Assembly (NCBI RefSeq): GCF_020497125.1
Contig: NC_059073.1
Coordinates: 19,055,225 to 19,119,224, forward strand
DNA: 64,000 nt
Direction: 5' to 3'
Origin: Mauremys mutica
Lineage: Eukaryota > Chordata > Testudines > Geoemydidae
Shown: piece after piece, positions 58,497 to 64,000 of the stretch
Position numbering within the stretch: the first letter of the stretch is position 1
How the letters are laid out: each line of letters opens with the position of its first letter
Made by a program: the position numbers and the translations under genes
The notes under the pieces: generated by a model
The model's input: only the letters and a program-made list of their open reading frames with translations
The model's database searches: none
Told to the model about the DNA's origin: nothing

Positions 58497-60862
58497 CTCC
58501 ATAGGACCAACAAAAAGCAACAAAGTTAACACTTAATAAATGCTTTATTCTCAATTTACCGCTTGGATTCTGGTTTTGATTTCAATACTTGGTACAAATG
58601 CCCTGAATGATGGAGTTTTTAACTGTACCACTATTTCACAAAAACGTAAACCTGCATATTGGTATGCAGTTTTTAAGAACATTAGTGGAGAACAAGTGCA
58701 ATACAAATGTCAAACAAATGAGTACAGCTAGCTTTCAGGATTACCACAGAGACAGACGAGCGTTAGCTGAAAGCATGGGAGGCAGCGTTAAATTCACAAG
58801 ATCTTGCACTGAACTGAGTACAAGAGTGGCCCACGTCTCACCACTCTGCTACATAAACTTCTAACTCTTAATTCATGAAGTGCTGAATGCACCGGTGAGC
58901 CATTATCCAATTCAAGCAAGAGTCCAGGATTTTTTTTTGTGTTTGCTGTCCAATAGAGGATGAAGGGAAAATACAAAAATGGAATTATATCTAAAATCCC
59001 AAAGTTCACCTGTTAAACTTAGCATAGCATACTGACAGGTTTAAGACAAAAGTACATTCCTTCTTCAGACTACTGTCATCCTGTGTAACTTGCTAACATA
59101 GTTAGATCACATGGCTGGAGTATTACATGGGGCCACATAATTGTGTGACCAGTAACACGTATAGTTATGAGAACTAAAAGCAAACCTAATGGTTTTCTTC
59201 CCATGTGTATTATTCCATAATATGTCAGGTACATTCCTGTGAAGTCTCAGGTAATAGCTATGACCAAAGAGAGGATACCTGATTTAACAGCTCAATGGGA
59301 TGCACTAGAAGAGCAATTACCATACATTTATAAAAACAGTTGATTTTAATTGTAGAATCCTATAATCCCACATACACTGAAGCTGTCTGACTGTCGGTGA
59401 TTATTGCATTTCACAGACAGACATTCAAAGACAGTGCTAGTTTGATAGTACACTTGTTAGTCATGATCAGTGCAAGCCAGCTGCCACAGAAAGGAGTGAA
59501 CAGTATTATAAATATATTGATAGAGCTATTTAAGTAAATGGACATTGTTGGCATAAGAACAAATGAGGGGGACCTACATGACACGTGAGAGCAGGGAGCG
59601 CATTCTAGCAGTAAGGGGCAGTGCGCAAGAAACATTTGGTGGAGAAGGATACAAAAGAAACATGATAGAAATGTGCAGGGCAGGACAGGGCTGTGTAAAG
59701 GCTTAAGTAGTCAGGAGTGAGGAAACCACATCAGGGGCTGTCCATAAACGACAGAACATGTTTTGGTGAGACACGGTGGGTGAGGAAATATCTTTAATGG
59801 GACCAACTTCTGTTCAAAGATATAGGCTATATATGTTGGTCAAAGAGAGAAACTTTCAAACTACACAGCGCTCTTCATTTTTTGGCAATTTTCAAGACCT
59901 CCTCCAGCCCCCTGTAACACTTTGTAACACTGAAATAAACAAGCAAAACTAAGGACCCACCCATCCCCAACACGTTTTGTAATTTACGAACAACCTATGA
60001 TGTTTAAGGAGAAGCAGAACTAATAAAAGGGGACTCAACATTGGATATCATCTGAGTGTGTGAAAGAGAAGATTGGCAGTAGAACTGTGCATAAACTGGA
60101 GACGTGGAAACAAGAATCTGAAAGGCCAAAGGTTGCAATAGTTTAGGAGGGACATTGCCAAGGGACAGTCAAGGGTTCGAAGAACAAGGGTGGAGAGGAG
60201 AGCTGTAGCAAATACAGCTTCTCTTGAGTTAGTTCAAAACAGTTTCAAATAATCCAATTCAAATCGTGTCTCAAGCCAACTTGAAAACAGCTGAAATCAA
60301 AATTAGGATAAATGCAAAATGGTTTACCTAGGAAATAGGGATGTAAAATCTTAACCGGCTAACAGGTAAGCATTAGTCTTACCGATTAAATCGCCTTAAC
60401 CGGCCGGCCGGCCCCAGCAGCCCCACCCACCAACCTCATTTAATACAAAGTACAATAGGGTTAGACAAACAGCTATGAAGCAGAGGATGGTCAGGGGCTG
60501 ATATATGCCAACAAACAATTATGGAGTTCCAAATAAAAAGTACTCTATGGTGCTGTGAAAGTAGTGGAAAGGAAAGAAAAGGACTAGCTGACCCAACAGG
60601 TTCCCCTTCCTAATAAGCAGTAAACAAAAGCCAGTAAAGTCATAGCTGAGATTCCCAAGGAAACCTGAATTCTGCATAAACGGGTATATGGATTGTTTTT
60701 CCAAGATATGACACTATTCAGCAACATTTCATATTGCTGCATGTGTCCTTACTGCACACACTCAATATGTAAACTATATTATTTAATAAACAATTAACTC
60801 CAAACAAGGTGAACTGGAGTTCATTACAAAATATATAACTTATGTGCCACCTTTAAAAACAA
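58497..60862. other. PHF20L1 intron, mostly unassigned
   Basis: No exon or complete element is visible. Positions 60345-60425 (taaaatcttaaccggctaac, ttaaccggccggccggcccc) look like one end of a non-autonomous DNA element with a ccggtta theme. Confidence 0.45.
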
Positions 60863-60985
60863 AAAAAAGAACAGGAGTATTTGTGGCACCTTAGAGACTA
60901 ACAAATTTATTTCAGCATAAGCTTTCGTGAGCTACAGCTCACTTCTTCGGCTGCATAGAATGGAACACACAGACAGGAGATAAAC
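60863..60985 (-). repeat. Penelope-like terminal fragment
   Basis: It repeats the left end of 56223-57240: tatttgtggcaccttagaga, cataagctttcgtgagctac and ctcacttcttcggctgcata. A solitary end, same orientation as the copy at 56240. Confidence 0.82.
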
Positions 60986-61204
60986 CAATTTCTTCTGTTA
61001 TGAGAAAGACAACAGGTTCCGCTTAAACTCCTCATTTTAAATACAGGGACTCTCTCTCAAACCAATAGAATCTTTCAAATGGGGGGAAAAAAAGTGCAAC
61101 CACAAACTTTCCTTGAATACAAGAAATCTAGATGTACTGGAACAATTCACAGAACTACCTCCCTATAAGCAGAAATCCACTGTAGCTGGGTTCACAAATT
61201 TGCA

Positions 61205-62215
61205 AGTAATGAATTAAGAACATAAGAACGGCCATAGTGGGTCAGACCAAAGGTCGATCTAGCCCAGTATCATGTCTTCCGACAGTAGCCAATGCCAGGC
61301 ATCCCAGATGGAATGAACAGAACAGGTAATCATCAAGAGATCCATCCCGTAGCTCATTCCCAGCTTCTGGCAAAAAGAGGCTAGGGACATCATCCCAGCC
61401 CATCCTGGCTAACAACCATTGATTGACCTATCATCCATGAATGTATCTAGTTCTTTTTTGAACCCTGTTATAGTCTTGGCCTTCACAACCACCTTTGGCA
61501 AGGAGTTCCACAGGTTAACTGTGTGTTGTGTGAAAAAATACTTCCTTTTGTTTGTTTTAAACCTGCTGCCTATTAATTTTACTTGGTGACTCCTAGGTTC
61601 TTATGTTACAAGAAGCAGTAAATAACAAAACATTTACTTACTTTCACCACATTAGTCATGATTTTATAGACCTCAATCAGATCCTCCCTTAGTCGTCTCT
61701 TTTCCAAGCTGAAAAGTTCCAGTCTTATTAATCTCTCCTCATATGGAAGCCATTCCATACCCCTAATAATTTTTGTTGCCCTTTTCTGAACCTTTTCCAA
61801 TTTCAATATATCTTTTTTGAGACGGGGCGACCACATCTGCCTGCAGTATTCAAGATGTGGGTGTACCATGGATTTATATAGAGGCACTATGATATTTTCT
61901 GTCTTATTATCTATCCCTTTCTTAATGATTCCCAACATTCTGTTCCCCTTTTTGACTGCTGCTACACATTGAGTGGATGTTTTCAGTGAACTATCCACAA
62001 TGACTCCAAGATCTTGAGTGGTAACAGCTAATTTAGACCCCATCATTTTATATGTATAGCTGGGATTATGTTTTCCAATGTGCATTACTTTGCATTTATC
62101 AACACTGAACTCCAACAATCTAAATCCAACCTACTTGACCATAATGAGTTTCACTACATTAAACTTCATTTTAAGTGGGTTGTACTGATCCATCTGCCTA
62201 CCAATAGAACATGCA
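61205..62215 (-). mobile_element. CR1 LINE 3' part
   Basis: The plus strand starts aagaacataagaacggccat, ggtcagaccaaaggtcgatc, the CR1 3' end on the minus strand. The frame 61606-62118 keeps the region after the FADD box ([44 protein letters not shown]). It lies in a PHF20L1 intron. Confidence 0.9.
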
Positions 62216-62311
62216 TCAGTTGATAATTCAGTAATGGGCATTCATTTCTAACTATTTTATGAGTTTGATCTTTTTTAAACTCAGTCTATACACATGAATA
62301 ACGAGTTTTAC

Positions 62312-62684
62312 CTGCTCACTCACGCCATCTTCTTTTAAAGAATATTGCAAACAGTTTTTATCATCTGAACAAAATTCCTGATCTTCCTCAAAACTACTCA
62401 TATCTTCATCATCTGAGCTCACGGGGTCAGTAACTGATTTGCAGTCCTGACCAAAACTCTGTGGTTTCTGGTAACTGTGCTCACTTATAATATATGTTTC
62501 TTCCATCTTCTGCGGTAAGCTAGGGGGTGGTTCTTTATGGCTTTGATTGTGACATGTCCTTTCAGATGGATTAACAGTATCTGGCAAAGTCACTATTTTC
62601 TTCTCTATGCCAAATGTCACTTGCTCTTGCTCTTTCCGCACCCCCGAGCAAGCCCAAAGATGAAGATCAGGGTGATGTGTATTT
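62312..62684 (-). CDS. PHF20L1: PHF20L1 coding exon, third from the end
   Basis: It encodes about 124 residues. It starts [14 protein letters not shown], a segment conserved in the family, then [35 protein letters not shown] and an acidic Ser-rich stretch [16 protein letters not shown]. The acceptor is CTTCTTTCCAG and the donor CAG|GTAAAA, phase 2 in and 0 out. The open frame that continues beyond the donor is intron. Confidence 0.93.
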
Positions 62685-63773
62685 CTGGAAAGAAGGGGAA
62701 AAGAAAAGTTAGTATAGAACTATCACTTTCAGCAATGAAATCTTTTAAAATTCTCATTTTGGCTGAACTGTATTTACATCAATAGGCAATTTTTTAGTGG
62801 AACATCATTGCCAAATGTTTCATCCCGCATTGCTGTGGACCTCTTAATTTTGGGTAAATCCAGTATGCCCTGGTCATCTTTAATAAGTGTGTTATGATAA
62901 AACAAAAACGCTAATGCTCCTGAAGTGTCCAACACTGTCAGGTGCTGAGCACTATCAACTGCCATTGAAATGGAGGGTTTCCATCGCCTGGCATGACTGG
63001 ACCAGCAAACTGTACAGTGGAAGCATAATTAGAAAATTATACAAAAGAGAATGTTAAACATTCAGGCCTTTGAAAAAATTACTATATTCCAAATTAGCCA
63101 ATCACATAACGATTGTTCAGAGACAAAGCACGGTCTACTAGCTGAAATACAGCAATGGAGATCTGAGCTCTGTTCTGTACTGATTCATTGATGGACCTTG
63201 AGCAAGTAACAACCAATCTGTGACTCAGTTTCCCCTTCTGTATAATTGGCATAGTAATTCCCAACTTCACACAAATATTTAAGAGAATTAATGTAATACT
63301 ATTTATTAAGGACTTTCAGGGGAATAGATTGCAGGTGGCAGATTTAGAAGCGCAGAAGACTTCATTTTTCCTTTGTCTCAGTATTCATCAACAACAGTCA
63401 ATAATAGGAATACAAATTCACGTTCTAGTGTTTAATGGCGAAAACAATTACATTCCCACTTAGCAATAATTTTTTTTCCCCCCTCAGGCTTTGTCAAGAA
63501 GTGCAGAAACTGGATTCCTCCTCACTGAGCTGAGAGGAAGAAGAGGAACCCAGCTTCTGCCCTGTCACAGAGTGAGCATCATCATCTATTCAAACAATTC
63601 AAATTGTGCCATGACATTTTCAAGAATACGCTGCCTAAATGTGTACTGATATGCATCTGTTTGGTCTTTAAAATAAAAGTTAAAATGAAAATGATCTTGA
63701 CATACACACCGAGCTCTCACTTCCTCTCTCTAAGGGTACACAGATGGGGAGGAAACACCAGACCCACACTTAC
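62685..63773. other. PHF20L1 intron between the fourth- and third-last exons
   Basis: Two small repeat remnants: 62774-62985 (minus-strand ccatttcaatggcagttgat, gtgctcagcacctgacagtg, resembling a common SINE tail) and a MIR-like piece at about 63170-63305 (ccttgagcaagtaacaacca, ctcagtttccccttctgtat). No exon is needed here because the flanking exons join in phase. Confidence 0.55.
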
Positions 63774-63969
63774 TTTAGTATCCCAATCTTCAGCTGCAGT
63801 CCATGTAGAATTTCAGTTACACCATACACATCAGCCAGCAGGTGGTGTGTTGACACTATCTTTTTGGCATTAAGGTGAGAGTAGTTTTCTTTTAAAAATG
63901 ATAATCCACACATATGCCCATTGTTCAACCAGTCCTTATCGTAAAGATATTTGGCACTCCATCTCTGAC
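63774..63969 (-). CDS. PHF20L1: PHF20L1 coding exon, fourth from the end
   Basis: PHF20L1 is a nuclear reader of methyl-lysine marks with Tudor and PHD modules in its N-terminal half, outside this window. This exon encodes about 65 residues: [17 protein letters not shown], then [19 protein letters not shown]. The last part matches the segment shared by PHF20 and PHF20L1. The acceptor is TTACCTGTAG and the donor GTAAGT. It ends AA|, and joining to the next exon makes Lys. PHF20L1 is preferred over PHF20 because TG lies directly downstream. Confidence 0.88.
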
Positions 63970-64000
63970 CTACAGGTAAACAACGATCAGAATTTATTCT

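Noticed and set aside
62774..62965. 63-codon minus-strand frame between two PHF20L1 exons
   Set aside because: The flanking exons join in phase and give the family sequence directly (LK then NTHHPD). The frame overlaps a SINE-like tail, so it is read as intron.

Overview
The window is vertebrate nuclear DNA, most likely from a turtle (Testudines). That call is an inference from the repeats: many CR1/L3 LINEs in every state of decay, tRNA-headed SINEs with a CR1-like 3' tail, a Penelope-like element, a TTA-flanked Harbinger-type element, hAT MITEs with 8-bp target duplications and two solo LTRs. No prokaryotic feature is present. Nearly all long open frames are repeats or chance; the real genes are chains of short exons on the minus strand.

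Positions 1124-42557 hold the 5' part of the thyroglobulin gene (TG), transcribed right to left. Sixteen coding exons can be placed by GT/AG borders, phase and family similarity, from the initiator ATG (exon 1, 42555-42557) to exon 16 (1124-1324). The exons sum to 3610 nt, an unbroken frame of 1203 codons plus one base. They encode the signal peptide, the first hormonogenic tyrosine and the first ten type-1 repeats. The rest of TG (exon 17 onward) lies left of position 1. A TATA box sits about 80 bp upstream of the ATG.

About 12.5 kb upstream of TG, on the same strand, are the last four coding exons of PHF20L1 (63774-63969, 62312-62684, 58331-58496, 55147-55289), followed by a probable 3'UTR of 2-3 kb. 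The tandem order PHF20L1 then TG is the one known at human 8q24, so this is conserved synteny.

The introns and the intergenic space are mostly transposons. Instructive cases are: a three-level nest (TA-flanked MITE containing a CR1 containing a SINE) at 7250-9192; a 2.13-kb Harbinger-type insert splitting a CR1 at 25164-27299; a solo LTR splitting an L3/CR1 at 34969-35687; a solo LTR in intron 11; a 5'-truncated CR1 with a still-open reverse-transcriptase frame at 36893-38520; a decayed CR1 ORF1 with an SGNH-esterase block; and a Penelope fragment with a GIY-YIG endonuclease between inverted ends. I found no new gene system. The window reads as two ordinary vertebrate genes in a repeat-rich reptile genome.
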